Below the pieces are notes generated by a model. That model did no database searches and had not been told where the DNA came from. It was given only the letters and a program-made list of their open reading frames with translations. From contig NZ_RQWJ01000003.1 of the NCBI RefSeq assembly GCF_003934285.1, forward strand, positions 372,001 through 436,000: a stretch of 64,000 nt of DNA, given 5' to 3'. The DNA comes from Brevundimonas fluminis. GTDB taxonomy: Bacteria > Pseudomonadota > Alphaproteobacteria > Caulobacterales > Caulobacteraceae. The translations under genes were made by a program, and so were the position numbers. Of this stretch, positions 19,106-27,503 are shown piece after piece. Position 1 is the first letter of the stretch. Each line of letters opens with the position of its first letter.

Positions 19106-19150
19106 TTGACAGGCGTGTCACCTATAGGTGATATGTAACCCGTGAGTTAC
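19106..19150 (+). promoter_or_regulatory. Promoter with 14-bp palindromic operator before the membrane-protein/XRE operon
   Basis: A -35 box TTGACA (19106-19111) and a -10-like TGATAT (19129-19134) are 17 bases apart. Between and over them lies the perfect palindrome TCACCTATAGGTGA (19118-19131). Just downstream is a second inverted repeat, GTAAC-N6-GTTAC (19135-19150). A repressor bound here would block RNA polymerase. The small XRE protein encoded in the same operon is the obvious candidate, as such operons are usually autoregulated. Confidence 0.65.
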
Positions 19151-19164
19151 ACGGGAGATCGGTC

Positions 19165-19836
19165 ATGACCGAAGACACCCTTACGGGATATCAGAAGCTG
19201 GGCGCGCGGGTGTTCAAGCCGGCGCTGGTGCTGGCCCTCGTCGGCGCGATGACGGGAATCGTGGGCTGGCTGGCGAACCGGCGCGGCGACGTCGTGATCG
19301 GAGACGGGCTGATGACCGCGGCCGGCGTCGCCACCGGCGTCGGCGTCACCGCGGCGCTGTTCGCCTGGGCGGGCTACCGGGTCGGACGGCGTCTCGAGTC
19401 GGCTTCGGGTCGTCGCGACCGTGAGCAGGCGGCCCGGGTATGGCAGCTGACGATCCTGCCGATGGCCATGCTGGCGATGACCGCCGCGGCCATGCTGGCC
19501 GCGGAGCGCATGGTGCACGGCGCGGCGGACGGGCTGGAGTGGGCCACCGCCGCGGTTCCGGCGCTGTACGCCCTGCTGCTGCCGGTCATGGTCATGAACT
19601 GGGATGCGCATGCGCGAAAGATGCGGAAGTATCTCGACGACGAGCTGATCCGCGCCATGCAGGCGAGGGCGATCATCGCGGCCTTCTTCGTGCTGATGAC
19701 CGGCGCGTGCGGGGTCTATCTGCTGGGCCTGTGGCGGGCGGACTGGGCCGTGATCGCCCTGCCGGCGGTGCTGTGGGCCGCGGCCTCGACCGCGTCGCTG
19801 AGGTTCGCCTGGCTGAGCCGGTCCTACGATGGGTGA
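19165..19836 (+). CDS. Multi-pass membrane protein co-encoded with a small XRE regulator
   Basis: A 223-residue protein with about six hydrophobic segments (near residues 18-36, 48-68, 93-112, 126-146, 167-185 and 190-208) and short charged loops ([20 protein letters not shown]). It overlaps the small XRE gene by eight bases. This arrangement (membrane protein followed by a 65-70 residue XRE regulator) recurs in many bacteria, where the membrane protein is of unknown function. A palindromic operator overlaps its promoter. Confidence 0.8.
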   Translation: MTEDTLTGYQKLGARVFKPALVLALVGAMTGIVGWLANRRGDVVIGDGLMTAAGVATGVGVTAALFAWAGYRVGRRLESASGRRDREQAARVWQLTILPMAMLAMTAAAMLAAERMVHGAADGLEWATAAVPALYALLLPVMVMNWDAHARKMRKYLDDELIRAMQARAIIAAFFVLMTGACGVYLLGLWRADWAVIALPAVLWAAASTASLRFAWLSRSYDG

Positions 19837-20038
19837 CGCCCGGCTGGGCTCGCACCTGAAGGAGGTCCGCACCGCCGCCGGCCTGACCCAAGCCGAGTTG
19901 GCGGAGCGGGCCGGGGTGTCGCGCAAGACCATCAACACCGTCGAGAACGGGGTCTTTACGCCGTCGACGACGCTGGCGCTGCTGCTGGCCCGAACGCTGG
20001 GCGTGACGGTGGAGGAGTTGTTCTTCCTGCAGGACTGA
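19829..20038 (+). CDS. Short XRE-family (YozG-like) transcriptional regulator
   Basis: A 69-residue protein that is only a Cro/C1-type helix-turn-helix domain: [20 protein letters not shown], then [13 protein letters not shown] and [20 protein letters not shown]. It starts inside the end of the membrane-protein gene, indicating translational coupling, and is followed by a strong terminator. It probably binds the palindrome at 19118-19131 and represses its own operon. Confidence 0.92.
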   Translation: MGDARLGSHLKEVRTAAGLTQAELAERAGVSRKTINTVENGVFTPSTTLALLLARTLGVTVEELFFLQD

Positions 20039-20041
20039 TCA

Positions 20042-20063
20042 GGGCGGAGTTGACTCCGCCCTT
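20042..20063 (+). terminator. Rho-independent-type terminator after the XRE gene
   Basis: A perfect stem GGGCGGAGT / ACTCCGCCC with a two-base centre, four bases after the stop codon and followed by TTC. It separates the XRE operon from the PadR operon. Confidence 0.75.
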
Positions 20064-20080
20064 CACTTCGCGGCATACAC

Positions 20081-20093
20081 TGTGTGTCACACA
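20081..20093 (+). promoter_or_regulatory. Putative PadR operator
   Basis: The palindrome TGTGTG-T-CACACA lies 27 bases before the PadR start codon, flanked by CATA and TATG. Its place between the upstream terminator and the regulator gene suggests an autoregulatory site. The assignment rests on symmetry and position only. Confidence 0.4.
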
Positions 20094-20119
20094 CTATGTG
20101 GCGGGCAGGGTGAAGCGCG

Positions 20120-20449
20120 ATGCCGGTGGACGGCGGTCTGTTCGAGGCGATGCGGCTGGAACTGCGGCGCGGGTCGCTGGTGCTGGCGGTGCTCGCCTGT
20201 CTGCGAACCGAGCGGTACGGCTACACCCTGCGGCAGGCGCTGGCGGCGGACGGGCTGGAGATGGAGGAATCGACCCTCTATCCCCTGCTGCGCCGGCTGG
20301 AGAGCCAAGGCCTGCTGCTGAGCGAATGGCGCGAGGAGGAGAAGCGGAACAAGCGCTTCTATCGCCTGTCGCCCGCCGGATCCGAAATGCTGGAGGCGCT
20401 GACCGCCGAATGGCGGCGCATCGGCGCGTCCCTTGATCGCATGCTTTGA
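20120..20449 (+). CDS. PadR-family transcriptional regulator
   Basis: A 109-residue winged-helix protein of the PadR family. The N-terminal helix-turn-helix (RRGSLVLAVLACLRTERYGY, then LRQALAADGLEMEESTLYPL) and the wing (LRRLESQGLLLSEWREEEKR) are typical, with a short C-terminal dimerisation helix. PadR genes followed by a HAAS-domain membrane protein form a common two-gene unit, and that is exactly the layout here (14-base gap). Confidence 0.94.
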   Translation: MPVDGGLFEAMRLELRRGSLVLAVLACLRTERYGYTLRQALAADGLEMEESTLYPLLRRLESQGLLLSEWREEEKRNKRFYRLSPAGSEMLEALTAEWRRIGASLDRML

Positions 20450-20462
20450 GGGGAGGGGACCG

Positions 20463-21587
20463 ATGGCCCTGATCGACCAATATCTGGACGCCGTGGCGGC
20501 GCAGCTGCCGACGGAGAAGCGCGAGGACATCACGGCCGAGCTGCGCGAGCTGATCCTGAGCCGGTTCGAGGCGAAGGAGGAGGAGCTGGGGCGGCCGCTG
20601 ACCGAGGCGGAGCAGGAGGCGATCCTGCAGGAGATCGGCCATCCGCTGGTGGTGGCGCAGCGCTATTCCGGCGGGCCCGACAGCCTGGTGGGTCCGGAGC
20701 TGTATCCCTACTGGCTGTTCGCGGTGAAGGCGGGGCTGTTCATCGTCGCGGCCGTTTCGATCATCGGCGCGCTGGCGGCGCTGGCGGGCGGGCCGCAGAC
20801 GTTCGGGCAGGCGATCGGTCAGGCCTTCGCCGGCTTCTTCGACGGGGCCTTCGTCCTGGTCGGCGTGATCACGGCGGTGGCGTGGTCGATGGAGCGCTGG
20901 GGAGGCAAGCCCCGCTGGATGACCGACTGGCGGGTCAAGGACCTGCACGCCTTCACCCTGGCCGATCCGGCGCGGTGGGGGCTGACCGGATCGGTCAAGG
21001 CCGGGGTCGAGCGGCCGTCCGGCACGGTGAAGCCCCTGGCGGTGAAGGTTTCGGCCGGCAAGTGGCCGGGGTCGGACGCCCTGTTCGGACTGATCTTCGG
21101 CGGCCTGTTCGTGGCCTGGTGGATCGGGGCGTGGGAGTGGCCGTGGGGCGGCGCCTTCGAGCTGGGCGACCAGCTGGTGACCGTCTCGGGCGCGCCAGTG
21201 TGGACCGCCCTGTTCGCGCCGATCCTGGCGCTGGCGCTGGCCCACATGGCGGTCGATCTGATGGGCGTGCTGCGGCCGGACATGGTCCGCGTGCGGGCCG
21301 TCTTCGCCATGGGGCTGAGCCTGGCCAGTCTGGCGCTGGCGTGGACGATCTTCCAGTGGGGCCACTGGTTCGACCTGACCGCTGCGGACGGCGCCGTCGC
21401 CCAGGTGCGCGGCGGGGTCGAGCTGCTGCGCTGGGACGCGCTGGACGCGATCGACCGGGCCGACCGGACCCTGGCCGGACAGGCGCAGGTGCTGGGCACG
21501 GTGCTGAGCTTCGTGCTGGCCGGGTTCGGCGTCACGCTGGTGTTCGCCGTCCTCGGCGATCTGGCGAAGGTCGCGCGCGGCCGCTGA
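20463..21587 (+). CDS. HAAS-domain multi-pass membrane protein
   Basis: A 374-residue protein. The first 60 residues (IDQYLDAVAAQLPTEKREDI, then ITAELRELILSRFEAKEEEL) are the cytoplasmic HAAS helical domain found next to PadR regulators. The rest has about seven transmembrane helices separated by soluble loops. The ATG at 20463 follows GAGGGGA. Members are thought to respond to envelope conditions together with PadR; direct function is unknown. Confidence 0.85.
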   Translation: MALIDQYLDAVAAQLPTEKREDITAELRELILSRFEAKEEELGRPLTEAEQEAILQEIGHPLVVAQRYSGGPDSLVGPELYPYWLFAVKAGLFIVAAVSIIGALAALAGGPQTFGQAIGQAFAGFFDGAFVLVGVITAVAWSMERWGGKPRWMTDWRVKDLHAFTLADPARWGLTGSVKAGVERPSGTVKPLAVKVSAGKWPGSDALFGLIFGGLFVAWWIGAWEWPWGGAFELGDQLVTVSGAPVWTALFAPILALALAHMAVDLMGVLRPDMVRVRAVFAMGLSLASLALAWTIFQWGHWFDLTAADGAVAQVRGGVELLRWDALDAIDRADRTLAGQAQVLGTVLSFVLAGFGVTLVFAVLGDLAKVARGR

Positions 21588-21642
21588 GGTCCATGTCCGA
21601 AAACCGCGAGACTTCGCGCCGCCTCCGGCGCATTCTCCGCCC

Positions 21643-22743
21643 ATGTTCACGAGCGGACCCGAACTGGATCAGGAGGCCTGCTGGCGCGCGGTGAGGACCC
21701 GCGACGCGCGGTTCGACGGGCGCTTCTTCACCTGCGTGAGGACGACCGGGATCTATTGCCGGCCGGTGTGCCCGGCGCGGACGCCGTTGAGGCAGAACGT
21801 GATCTTCGTGCCCACGGCCGCGGCGGCGGAGGAGCGGGGCTTCCGCGCCTGCCTGCGCTGCCGGCCCGAGACGGCGCCCGAGATGGGCGCGTGGAACGGC
21901 ACCTCGAACACCGTGTCGCGGGCGCTGGCCCTGATCGAGGCGGGTGCGCTGGACGAGGGCGACGTCGACGCCTTGGCGGGCCGGCTGGGCGTGGGGGAGC
22001 GGCAGCTGCGGCGGCTGTTCCGGAAGCATCTGGGCGCGGCGCCGGTCAGCGTGGCGCAGACGCGGCGGGTGCTGCTGGCCAAGGCCCTGATCCAGGAGGG
22101 CGACCTGCCGATGGCGCAGGTGGCGCTGGCCGCCGGCTTCGGCAGCGTGCGGCGCTTCAACGAGACGTTTCAGACGCTGTACGGGCGGCCGCCGTCGGCG
22201 CTGCGGCGACGGGCGGAGCGTGCGTGGGACGGCGGGGTGCGGATCAGCCTGCCCTGTCGCGAGCCGCACGACTGGGACGCCCTGCTGGCGGCGCTGGCCG
22301 ACCGCGGCGAACGGGTCGAGGGCGGCGTGTGGACGCGGGCGCTGACAAAGGACGTGGACGGCGCGGACGGCGTCGTCACGGTCGAGCGGGCGGGGCCCGG
22401 TCAAGCCGCCGTTCGGGCCGAGGTGGACGATTTGAGAGCGCTGCCGGGCGTGCTGGCGCGGGTGCGCCGGGTGTTCGACCTGGGCTGCGATCCGGAGGCT
22501 GTGGCGCGCGACCTGTCCGCCGACCCGCTCCTGGCGCCGTTGGTGGCGGCGCGGCCCGGACTGAGAGCGGCCGGCGACTGGACGGATGCGGGCGAGGTCG
22601 CGCCCGGCGACCGGCTCGACGTGCCTGCACTGGAACCGAGGGCGGAGGGTTGGCGGCCATGGCGCGCCTATGCCCTGGCCCACCTGCGCGCGGCGGGGAT
22701 CGATCCGCGCGGCCTGATCGAGGAGACGAGAGATGCGGCCTGA
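21643..22743 (+). CDS. Ada-type methylphosphotriester sensor / AraC regulator with AlkA-like C-terminus lacking the glycosylase core
   Basis: A 366-residue protein. Residues 1-78 are the Ada metal-binding domain with C39, C43, C70 and C73 (GIYCRPVCPA and ACLRC), where the first Cys accepts methyl groups from DNA phosphotriesters. Residues about 88-190 form two AraC-type helix-turn-helices. From about 195 the AlkA N-terminal domain follows. After LSADPLLAPLVAARPGLRAA, however, the text jumps to PGDRLDVPALEPRAEGWRPW and RAYALAHLRAAGIDP, which is the extreme C-terminus of AlkA. The intervening HhH-GPD catalytic core (about 120 residues in Ada-AlkA fusions) is missing without breaking the frame. 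It overlaps the ogt gene at 22733 by 11 bases, so an adaptive-response operon is likely. Confidence 0.88.
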   Translation: MFTSGPELDQEACWRAVRTRDARFDGRFFTCVRTTGIYCRPVCPARTPLRQNVIFVPTAAAAEERGFRACLRCRPETAPEMGAWNGTSNTVSRALALIEAGALDEGDVDALAGRLGVGERQLRRLFRKHLGAAPVSVAQTRRVLLAKALIQEGDLPMAQVALAAGFGSVRRFNETFQTLYGRPPSALRRRAERAWDGGVRISLPCREPHDWDALLAALADRGERVEGGVWTRALTKDVDGADGVVTVERAGPGQAAVRAEVDDLRALPGVLARVRRVFDLGCDPEAVARDLSADPLLAPLVAARPGLRAAGDWTDAGEVAPGDRLDVPALEPRAEGWRPWRAYALAHLRAAGIDPRGLIEETRDAA

Positions 22744-23242
22744 ACTGACGTTGGATCGACTGGCCACACCCGTGGGCGAGATGCTGGTGGTCACCGACGC
22801 CGGGGGCGCGGTGCGGGCGCTGGACTTCGCCGACTATGAGCCGCGGATGCTGCGGCTGCTGGCGCGGCACTGGGGCCCGGTCGACCTGACGCCGGGACGG
22901 GCGCCGGACCGGGTGCGCGACGCGATCGCGGCCTATTTCGCCGGCGACCTGACCGCCCTGGACCGGGTTCCGGTGAAGACCAACGGCACCACGTTCCAGA
23001 AGGACGTGTGGTCGGCGCTGCGGTCCATCCCGGCGGGGGAGACGGTCAGCTACGGCGCCCTGGCGGCACGGATCGGGCGGCCGAGGGCGGTGCGGGCAGT
23101 CGGCCTGGCCAACGGCAGGAACCCGGTGGGCGTGATCGTGCCGTGCCACCGGGTGATCGGGGCGAACGGGACGCTGACGGGCTATGCCGGCGGGGTGGAG
23201 CGCAAGCGGGCGCTGCTGGCCCACGAGGGCGTCATGGTCTGA
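22733..23242 (+). CDS. ogt: Methylated-DNA-[protein]-cysteine S-methyltransferase, adaptive-response copy
   Basis: A 169-residue O6-alkylguanine-DNA alkyltransferase with intact active site VIVPCHRVIGANGTLTGYAG and DNA-reading helix (FQKDVWSALRSIPAGETVSY). Its start overlaps the end of the Ada-like gene, so translation is coupled. It supplies the O6-methylguanine repair activity that in E. coli Ada is fused to the regulator. Its stop TGA abuts that of panD as TGATCA. Confidence 0.94.
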   Translation: MRPELTLDRLATPVGEMLVVTDAGGAVRALDFADYEPRMLRLLARHWGPVDLTPGRAPDRVRDAIAAYFAGDLTALDRVPVKTNGTTFQKDVWSALRSIPAGETVSYGALAARIGRPRAVRAVGLANGRNPVGVIVPCHRVIGANGTLTGYAGGVERKRALLAHEGVMV

Positions 23243-23599
23243 TCAGGCCGCGCGCTTGATGCGGTTGTCGTCGTCCAGCAGGACCACGGTGGGGGCGTAG
23301 TTGCGCGCCTCTTCCTGCGGCAGCTGGCCGTAGGTGACGACGATCACCTTGTCGTTCTTCTGGACCAGACGCGCGGCCGCGCCGTTGACCCCGATCACCT
23401 TCGAGCCGCGCGGGGCAGGGATGGCGTAGGTGGTGAAGCGCGCGCCCGTGGTGATGTTCAGCACGTCGACCTGCTCGTGCGGCAGGATGTCGGCGGCGTC
23501 CAGGAGGTCGCCGTCGATCGCGATCGATCCCTCGTAGTCGAGGTCGGCCTGCGTCACCGTGGCCCGGTGCAGCTTGGACTTCATCAGGGTGACCAGCAT
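23243..23599 (-). CDS. panD: Aspartate 1-decarboxylase (pyruvoyl-dependent)
   Basis: A 118-residue proenzyme that makes beta-alanine from L-aspartate for pantothenate and coenzyme A synthesis. The self-cleavage site G24-S25 (DYEGS) is present, with catalytic K9 ([20 protein letters not shown]) and [18 protein letters not shown] further on. Length is normal. The upstream gap of about 220 bases before sppA holds the promoters of the two divergent genes. Confidence 0.96.
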   Translation of the reverse strand: MLVTLMKSKLHRATVTQADLDYEGSIAIDGDLLDAADILPHEQVDVLNITTGARFTTYAIPAPRGSKVIGVNGAAARLVQKNDKVIVVTYGQLPQEEARNYAPTVVLLDDDNRIKRAA

Positions 23600-23819
23600 G
23601 GGGAGCGCGGTCCTTCAGCGCGGGGAGGAACGCCCCCGCGGCGCGCGGTCGATATAGGCACTTCGCCGCCCTGCATCAATCGCGGGCGCCGCAATGCAGC
23701 ATCGCGGCGCTGCGACGCTTTCGCCCGTTACGGGAGGTTCATTTGACGGTGACGGTTCGGCCCCTATGGTCGAGGCTTCGCGCCGCCTCGGCCGACCGGA
23801 ACCGGACGACGACTTCCCC

Positions 23820-25601
23820 ATGAAACAATTCTTCCTGACCGTGCTCGGGGTCTTCACCGGGCTGGTGCTGTTCCTCGTGGTCGTGCCGATGGTGCTGATC
23901 ATGATGGCCGTGGCCTCGGCCGGATCGAAGCCGTCGATTCCGCGCAACACGGTGCTGGAGCTGGATCTGCGCCAAGGCGTCAGCGACAGCCCGTCGACCA
24001 ATCCGCTGAGCTTCGGCGGGGCGGCGCTGTCGGTGATCGAGATCGTCGACGGTCTGGCCCAGGCGGGCGACGACGAGGCCGTCAAGGCGGTGCTGGTGCG
24101 TCTGCCCGAAACGGGACTGAGCCCCGCCGCGGCCGACGAGGTGCGTCAGGCGATCCGCCGGCTGCGCGCCAAGGGCAAGATCGTCATCGCCCACTCGCAG
24201 GGCTTCATGCCCGCGGGGGCCTCGGTTTCGGCCTACATGGTCGGCGCCTCGGCCTCGGAGCTGTGGATGCAGGAGAGCGCCAGCTTCCAGATGGCCGGCC
24301 TGGCGACGGAAGAGATCTTCTTCGGCCGCGCGTTCGAGAAGTACGGCGTGAACGCCCAGTTCGAGCAGCGGCACGAGTACAAGAACGCGGTCAACGCCTA
24401 CACCCAGTCGGACTTCACCGCCGCGCACCGCGAGGCGACGCTGGCGTGGGTCGGCTCGATCTACGACACCTCGATCGCCGCGGCCGCCGCCGACCGCAAG
24501 ATGACGCCGGCGGCGCTGAAGACCGTGGTGGAGGCCGGGCCGTGGACCGCCGAGGAGGCGCGGGCGCGCGGGCTGATCACCCATCTGGGCGAGGTCGAGC
24601 AGGCCGAGGCCGAGGCGAAGCGACGGGCCGGCCGCGGGGCGGAGATCGTCGAGTTCGGCGACTACGTCGACGCCAAGGGCGCCCGCGAGGGCACGGGCTC
24701 CGACGCCATCGCCATCGTCTATGCCGAGGGGCCGATCATGACGGGCACGGGCCGCGGCGGCGACCCGTTCGGCGGCGGCTCGAGCATCATGTCCGACGAC
24801 ACGGCCGAGGCCATCTACGACGCCATCGAGGACAAGTCGGTCAAGGCCATCGTGCTGCGCGTCTCGTCGCCGGGAGGCTCTCCGGAGGCGTCGGAGCAGA
24901 TCGCCGCGGCGGTGCGCGCGGCGCAGAGGGCGGGCAAGCCGGTGGTGGTGTCCATGGGCGCCTACGCGGCGTCCGGCGGGTACTGGATCTCGGCCGAGGC
25001 GGACTGGATCGTGGCCCAGCCCGCGACCCTGACGGGCTCGATCGGCGTGTTCGGCGGCAAGTTCGTGCTGGCCGACGCGCTGGGCCGGTTCGGCGTCGAC
25101 GTGCGCGGCCTTTCGGTCGGCGGCGAGTTCGCCGACGCCTACGCCATTTCCGAGCCGTGGACCGCCGAGCAGCGGGCGAAGATCTCGCAGCAGATGGACC
25201 GCATCTACGACGACTTCATCACGCGGGTGGCGCGCGGGCGGGATCTGCCGCCGGCGCGCGTGCGCGAGATCGCCCGGGGTCGGGTCTGGACGGGCGCGCA
25301 GGCGCTGGGTCTGGGACTGGTCGACCAGTTGGGCGGTCTGGAGGAGGCCATCGCCAAGGCCCGCCAGCTGGCGAAGATCCCGAACGACGCGCGCATCCGG
25401 CTGAAGCGCTTCCCGGCGCCGATGTCGCCGTGGGAGGCGCTGTCGGAAGCCTTCGGCGTCTCGGGTGAGGCGGCGCGGGCCCTGGTCTTCCTCGGCGGCG
25501 TGGCGCAGGACCCGCAGGCCCAGGCCGTGGCGCGTCGCGTCGAGGCCGACCGCATGCGGCGCGAGGGCGCCGTCGTGCTGGCCGACCGGCCGCTGGGCTG
25601 A
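23820..25601 (+). CDS. sppA: Signal peptide peptidase SppA, 67K type
   Basis: A 593-residue inner-membrane serine protease that digests cleaved signal peptides. One N-terminal transmembrane helix (residues about 4-30) precedes two tandem S49 domains. The predicted Ser/Lys dyad is K188 (HEYKNAV) in the first domain and S385 (GAYAASGGYW) in the second, matching the long E. coli-type enzyme. ATG 23820 is chosen because the anchor helix begins at once; the frame stays open upstream but is not protein-like. A small membrane protein gene follows after 91 bases. Confidence 0.94.
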   Translation: MKQFFLTVLGVFTGLVLFLVVVPMVLIMMAVASAGSKPSIPRNTVLELDLRQGVSDSPSTNPLSFGGAALSVIEIVDGLAQAGDDEAVKAVLVRLPETGLSPAAADEVRQAIRRLRAKGKIVIAHSQGFMPAGASVSAYMVGASASELWMQESASFQMAGLATEEIFFGRAFEKYGVNAQFEQRHEYKNAVNAYTQSDFTAAHREATLAWVGSIYDTSIAAAAADRKMTPAALKTVVEAGPWTAEEARARGLITHLGEVEQAEAEAKRRAGRGAEIVEFGDYVDAKGAREGTGSDAIAIVYAEGPIMTGTGRGGDPFGGGSSIMSDDTAEAIYDAIEDKSVKAIVLRVSSPGGSPEASEQIAAAVRAAQRAGKPVVVSMGAYAASGGYWISAEADWIVAQPATLTGSIGVFGGKFVLADALGRFGVDVRGLSVGGEFADAYAISEPWTAEQRAKISQQMDRIYDDFITRVARGRDLPPARVREIARGRVWTGAQALGLGLVDQLGGLEEAIAKARQLAKIPNDARIRLKRFPAPMSPWEALSEAFGVSGEAARALVFLGGVAQDPQAQAVARRVEADRMRREGAVVLADRPLG

Positions 25602-25692
25602 GGCGAAACGACCCGGACACCGAGGCGTGAACGGCGCATTCCTTGACCGTTCAGGTCGCGGAGACGACATTGCGAAGGTTGAAGGACGCCCG

Positions 25693-26010
25693 ATGACCCA
25701 GTTCGACCGCCTCGCCGCCCTCGGCCCCGACGCCCGCAAGGGCCGCGGCCTGATGGGGCCGTTCACCGCCCTGTTTGGCGTGATCGCCGCCGCCGTCGCC
25801 ATGACCGTGGGGGCCGTTCTGGCGGTGTTCGCCGCCGCCGCCGTGGCGGTGATGGCCGTGGTCGGGGGGCTGGTCCTCGCGCTGGCGGCGTTCGCGCTGA
25901 AGGCTCGCCGCGCGTTCGGCGGCCGGTCGCGCCGCGCGACGGACCCGGAAATCATCGAGGCGAAGAAGGTCGACGGGACCTGGGTCGCCTACGGCTGGGA
26001 TCGGCGCTGA
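25693..26010 (+). CDS. Small membrane protein of unknown function
   Basis: A 105-residue protein with two adjacent Ala/Val-rich transmembrane helices (about 22-44 and 46-68), a basic segment (KARRAFGGRSRRA) and a short tail containing DGTWVAYGWD. It lies seven bases before the amidase gene and may be co-expressed with it. No family is recognised. Confidence 0.7.
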   Translation: MTQFDRLAALGPDARKGRGLMGPFTALFGVIAAAVAMTVGAVLAVFAAAAVAVMAVVGGLVLALAAFALKARRAFGGRSRRATDPEIIEAKKVDGTWVAYGWDRR

Positions 26011-26017
26011 TCCTCAC

Positions 26018-26782
26018 ATGACGCTCTCGATCGTCGAGGCGCCGTCTCCGAATTTCGACGCCCGCCGCGCGCCCCCGGACATGGTGGTGCTGCACTACAC
26101 CGGCATGGGGACGGCTCAGGAGGCGGTGGACCGCCTGCGCGATCCCGTGGCGAAGGTCTCCTCTCACTACGTCGTCGACGAGGACGGCTCGATCCTGCGG
26201 CTGGTGCCCGAAGAGCGCCGCGCCTGGCACGCCGGCAAGGGCGTCTGGCAGGGCGAAACGGACTGCAACGCCGCCTCCATCGGCATCGAGATCGTCAATC
26301 CGGGGCACGAGTTCGGCTATCGCGACTTCCCGGAGGCGCAGATCGACGCGGTGATCGCGCTGGTCGGCGACATACGCTCCCGCTGGTCGATCCCGGACGC
26401 GCGCATCATCGGCCATTCGGACCTGGCGCCCGACCGCAAGCAGGATCCGGGCGAGCGCTTCCCGTGGAAGCGGCTGGCCGAGGCGCGTCACGGACTGTGG
26501 TTCGAACCGGCGATGGAACGGGTCGCGGCCCTGGGCGCGCCGCTGAGCCCCGGCGACGAGGGCATCGGCGTGACGGTGCTGAGCGCGGGCCTGCACCGGC
26601 TGGGCTACGGCGTCACGGCGCGCACGACCTATGACGGCGAGCTGCGTCTGACCGTCGAGGCCTTCCAGCGCCACTGGCGGCCGGCGGCGGTCGACGGAGT
26701 CGCCGACGGCGAGACGCGCGCACGGCTGGTGGGATTGCTGCAGCTGGCCAGCGTGGAGAGCGTGACGGGCGTGCTGAACTGA
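26018..26782 (+). CDS. N-acetylmuramoyl-L-alanine amidase (amidase_2) with peptidoglycan-binding domain
   Basis: A 254-residue zinc amidase of the AmpD/AmiD type that cuts the bond between MurNAc and the stem peptide. Zinc ligands are likely in MVVLHYTGM (His), RRAWHAGKGVW and IIGHSDLAPDRKQDPGERFP, the last being the AmpD-style HSDxxPxRKxDPG motif. Residues about 175-245 form a PG_binding_1-like domain (VTVLSAGLHRLGYGVTARTT). No signal peptide is visible, so a cytoplasmic AmpD-like recycling role is possible, although AmpD itself lacks the extra domain. Confidence 0.9.
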   Translation: MTLSIVEAPSPNFDARRAPPDMVVLHYTGMGTAQEAVDRLRDPVAKVSSHYVVDEDGSILRLVPEERRAWHAGKGVWQGETDCNAASIGIEIVNPGHEFGYRDFPEAQIDAVIALVGDIRSRWSIPDARIIGHSDLAPDRKQDPGERFPWKRLAEARHGLWFEPAMERVAALGAPLSPGDEGIGVTVLSAGLHRLGYGVTARTTYDGELRLTVEAFQRHWRPAAVDGVADGETRARLVGLLQLASVESVTGVLN

Positions 26783-26825
26783 CGCCGGTTTGACGGCGGG
26801 GCCCGCAAGGCGCATCTGTGCCCGC

Positions 26826-27200
26826 GCCAGACGGTCGGGCGGTCGCGGCGGGGCTTCGGTCCCGTCGAGGAAAGTCCGGGCTCCACGGTGAAACGGCGGC
26901 GGGTAACTCCCGCCCGGGGCGACCCGAGGGACAGCGCCACAGAAAGCAAACCTCCGGCTCTTCGGGGTCGGGAAGGGTGAAAGGGTGGGGTAAGAGCCCA
27001 CCGCGTCCCCGGCAACGTGGACGGCATGGCAAGCCCCGCCGGGAGCAAGACCGAATAGGGACGTCGCGCGGGCTTCGGCTCGCAGGGTTCACCGCCCGAG
27101 GCGTCCGGGTTGGTCGCGAGAGCCGGTCCGCGAGGGCCGGCCCAGAGGAATGACCGTCACCCGCTTGCGGGGACAGAACCCGGCTTACAGACCGTCTGGC
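26826..27200 (+). ncRNA. rnpB: RNase P RNA (bacterial class A)
   Basis: Catalytic RNA that matures tRNA 5' ends. The ends are set by the P1 helix: GCCAGACGGTC (26826-26836) pairs perfectly with GACCGTCTGGC (27190-27200). Conserved blocks are visible in order: GAGGAAAGTCCGGGCTC, ACAGAAAGCAAACC, GGTAAGAGCCCACCG, and near the 3' end AGAGGAATGACCGTCAC and ACAGAACCCGGCTTA. Length is 375 bases. A T-rich stretch follows. It lies directly upstream of the dcw cluster. Confidence 0.96.
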
Positions 27201-27212
27201 GCTTTCTTTATT

Positions 27213-27244
27213 GCCCTGTCGCTCGCGCCGCGGGCGCTCGCTGC
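27213..27244 (+). repeat. Dispersed intergenic repeat, copy 2
   Basis: This stretch is the second copy of the 32-base repeat first seen at 3575-3606 (30 of 32 identical). It begins 13 bases after the 3' end of rnpB. It contains two CGCTCG units around a GC-rich core that can fold on itself (GCGCC-GCG-GGCGC). Confidence 0.6.
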
Positions 27245-27384
27245 TTGAAGGCGCTCGTTAACCCTTGGGGCGGCGGCGTGGCGCAGGCTGTCCACAGACT
27301 GGGGATTACTTGGCGATGTTCTGTGATTGTTCCGCTCTGTTCTGTCGTTCGGCCCACCGTCGAGGTTAAAATCCGTCAACCAAT

Positions 27385-27425
27385 CCCATTGTGACCCATC
27401 TGATCCCATGATATCCCAGAACCCA
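27385..27425 (-). promoter_or_regulatory. MraZ operator: tandem CCCA (TGGG) boxes at 10-bp spacing
   Basis: CCCA occurs at 27385, 27395, 27405 and 27415, exactly one helical turn apart, and again at 27422. Read on the minus strand these are TGGG boxes, the known DNA target of MraZ, which binds several TGGGN repeats as a ring-shaped oligomer and controls its own dcw operon. The array lies 79-119 bases before the mraZ start. Confidence 0.85.
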
Positions 27426-27503
27426 TGATTTGGGCACGACGGGCGCGCGTGGCGCGTTCGGGGGATTTCAGACGGTCCTGACGGACCGGAAACGGGGCGG
27501 GGC

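Noticed and set aside
27285..27295. DnaA-box-like CTGTCCACA upstream of mraZ
   Set aside because: Single imperfect copy with no AT-rich region or clustering; replication origin function is not supported.
27366..27380. CtrA-like TTAA-N7-CAAC upstream of mraZ
   Set aside because: Two mismatches in the second half site; weaker than the ftsZ, ddlB and ccrM sites.
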